In this document: one piece after another, positions 12,526-13,433 of the stretch
Layout: every line of letters starts with the position of its first letter
How positions within the stretch are numbered: the stretch's first letter is position 1
DNA from: JBDSWU01 sp038230395
GTDB lineage: Bacteria; Patescibacteriota; Saccharimonadia; Saccharimonadales; UBA4665
DNA length: 13,433 nucleotides
Reading direction: 5' to 3'
Assembly (NCBI GenBank): GCA_038230395.1
Contig: JBBRNI010000014.1
Span: 1-13,433, forward strand
The notes under the pieces: model-generated
What the model was told of the DNA's origin: nothing
Seen by the model: the letters and a program-made list of their open reading frames with translations, nothing else
The model's database searches: none
Translations under genes and position numbers: made by a program

Positions 12526-13191
12526 ATGATTAAGCATAACCAAAACGGTGGAATTTCAGTTGTAGCCTTATCTCTCGGTGTTACAGTCGTGTTATTAATA
12601 GGGGCAATATCGTTTGGTGCCTGGGCTTTTAGCGGTCGCCAAGATTACAAAAATAATACAGATCAAAAGATTGCCGATGCTGTAACCATCGCCAAGCAAA
12701 AGGAAGACAGCGCCAAAGATGTTGTTTTCGCTGAAACCCAGAAGAACCCACTACGGACGTACGAGGGTCCAGAGGCTTATGGCAGTATAAAATTGCAATA
12801 CCCAAAAACTTGGAGTGGATATGTTGATAGCACTGGCGGTGGCACAGCACTAGTAGACGGCTACTTTTACCCTGGAGAAGTACCTTCGACAAGTAATCAG
12901 AGCTCAGTCTTCGCGCTTCGAGTGCAGGTCATAAACTTGCCATATAGTCAGGCGCTTTCAAACTTGAGTTCCGCTCAGCAAAATGGCAAAGTCACGGTTG
13001 AAGCCTACGCACTGCCAAAAGTTCCTAAGGCTATCGGCGTTAAAGCTAGTGGTACGTTCCCAAATGGCAAAGCTGGCGAAGAGGTATTGCTACCACTACG
13101 TAGTGAGACGCTTCAGCTATCGACTGATGGCACATTATTCACCTCTGATTTTGAAAAAAATATCTTGCCAAACTTCACGTTCTCGCCGTAG
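12526..13191 (+). CDS. Membrane-anchored extracytoplasmic protein of unknown function
   Basis: This 221-aa protein has a short polar start, one hydrophobic helix (about 9-35), a charged helical linker (38-72) and a globular region outside the membrane. The sequence YGSIKLQYPKTWSGYVD (85-101) resembles the opening of PsbP-like domains, which commonly begin with a strand and a YPxxW motif; this is a weak family guess. Ser, Thr and Asn are common in the outer domain, and there is no cysteine for a lipoprotein anchor. The N-terminus NQNGGISVVAL is faintly pilin-like but lacks the normal processing site. No ribosome binding site precedes the ATG; the predicted promoter is leaderless. It appears to be a single-gene unit. 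Confidence 0.82.
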   Translation: MIKHNQNGGISVVALSLGVTVVLLIGAISFGAWAFSGRQDYKNNTDQKIADAVTIAKQKEDSAKDVVFAETQKNPLRTYEGPEAYGSIKLQYPKTWSGYVDSTGGGTALVDGYFYPGEVPSTSNQSSVFALRVQVINLPYSQALSNLSSAQQNGKVTVEAYALPKVPKAIGVKASGTFPNGKAGEEVLLPLRSETLQLSTDGTLFTSDFEKNILPNFTFSP

Positions 13192-13214
13192 ATGCTGAAC
13201 CAAACGTAAGCATC
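13191..13214 (+). terminator. Weak stem-loop after the 221-aa gene
   Basis: GATGCT (13191-13196) pairs with AGCATC (13209-13214) around a 12-base loop directly at the stop codon. No T-run follows, so termination here would be inefficient or factor-dependent. Confidence 0.2.
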
Positions 13215-13266
13215 ATTACTAAATAATACTATTTAAAAACGCACAACCTTTTTAGCAGTGGTGTTG

Positions 13267-13272
13267 TATACT
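13267..13272 (+). promoter_or_regulatory. Possible -10 of the right-edge gene
   Basis: TATACT (13267-13272) predicts a +1 near 13279 and a leader of about 24 bases. The leader contains GAGGGG (13286-13291), eleven bases before the ATG at 13303. The -35 is not convincing. Confidence 0.35.
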
Positions 13273-13302
13273 GAAATTAGTAAATGAGGGGTAACAACGG
13301 CT

Positions 13303-13433
13303 ATGGCGCACTCCCAAAAACCGGCTTTAGAAGTGCCATCGGTGTCTGGGTCGTTACTACTTTCCCAGCAATTATTAATGAGCGTCGCGGAGCAGATTAA
13401 ACTGCCCTTATTGCAAATTGCTCGTCAAACTGA
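13303..13433 (+). CDS. Histidine-kinase-like protein, N-terminal fragment (runs off the edge)
   Basis: Only 43 codons are visible and the frame stays open to the window edge. Residues 24-43, LLMSVAEQIKLPLLQIARQT, align without gaps to the HisKA dimerisation helix around the H-box of kinases such as EnvZ, including the Pro that follows the box by five positions. At the place of the phospho-accepting His there is Glu30, followed by Gln31 instead of Asp or Glu. The N-terminal 20 residues are polar with no membrane helix, so a sensor region would be absent or located elsewhere. If the downstream part has an ATP-binding domain, this would be a cytoplasmic kinase or pseudokinase. It could also be an unrelated helical protein. 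The GAGGGG spacing of eleven bases is long. Confidence 0.45.
   Translation, partial: MAHSQKPALEVPSVSGSLLLSQQLLMSVAEQIKLPLLQIARQT

Noticed and set aside
13284..13400. Alternative 38-codon frame overlapping the right-edge gene
   Set aside because: It closes within the window and has no recognisable sequence, whereas the 13303 frame stays open and matches a HisKA helix.
1..13433. CRISPR array, insertion sequence, prophage or toxin-antitoxin pair
   Set aside because: No regularly spaced repeats, transposase, integrase, terminal repeats or small antitoxin-like partner genes were found on either strand.

Overview
The window looks like chromosome from a Candidatus Saccharibacteria (TM7) or related Patescibacteria/CPR genome. 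This is inferred from the small divergent housekeeping proteins (a 372-residue exonuclease VII large subunit, an L27 with an atypical middle), the mix of core genes with unrecognisable hypotheticals, and tight gene packing. TGA is used as a stop (pyrG, xseB, the flippase-like gene), so this is not a UGA=Gly lineage such as Gracilibacteria. No mobile element, CRISPR array, rRNA or convincing tRNA is visible.

Layout. (1) 1-249: no supported gene. (2) 250-3739, plus strand: membrane-anchored S41 carboxy-terminal processing protease, CTP synthase pyrG, stand-alone response-regulator receiver. (3) 3787-7527, plus strand: an accessory block of four unfamiliar proteins of 238, 411, 259 and 250 aa, each with its own promoter. 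The 411-aa protein carries an HELGH zinc-protease motif and a downstream EDFAESFA helix. The other three are not recognised. (4) 9087-7543, minus strand: a THUMP/TRM11-like methyltransferase followed by rpmA (L27), closed by a terminator that overlaps the 3' end of the convergent 250-aa gene. (5) 9281-12184, plus strand: a tightly packed operon of UPF0104/LPG-synthase-type membrane protein, xseA, xseB and a membrane-anchored FAM173-like methyltransferase. (6) 12185-12525: a 341-base gap with small palindromes, then a membrane-anchored extracytoplasmic protein (12526-13191). (7) At the right edge, the first 43 codons of a probable histidine-kinase-like protein whose H-box has Glu where the phospho-accepting His is expected.

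The strongest non-gene signal is promoter architecture. At seven starts (250, 3338, 3787, 6775, 9087 minus, 9281, 12526) a -10 hexamer ends only 6-8 bases before an ATG, placing the predicted +1 on or within about 2 bases of the start codon. This predicts leaderless mRNAs for first genes of units. Downstream genes (rpmA, xseA, xseB) and pyrG have Shine-Dalgarno sequences. Inside the accessory block, three genes share a TTGnnn-17-TAATrT promoter with an extended -10 (TGn), suggesting common control. Two of these also share a longer upstream repeat and A-rich leaders without a Shine-Dalgarno.

How the genes relate: pyrG makes CTP, XseAB degrades single-stranded DNA, L27 acts in the ribosome, and the TRM11-like enzyme probably modifies RNA. 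The S41 protease, flippase-like protein and 221-aa anchored protein belong to the envelope. The receiver protein and the edge kinase-like protein are signalling parts, but nothing here shows that they are partners.
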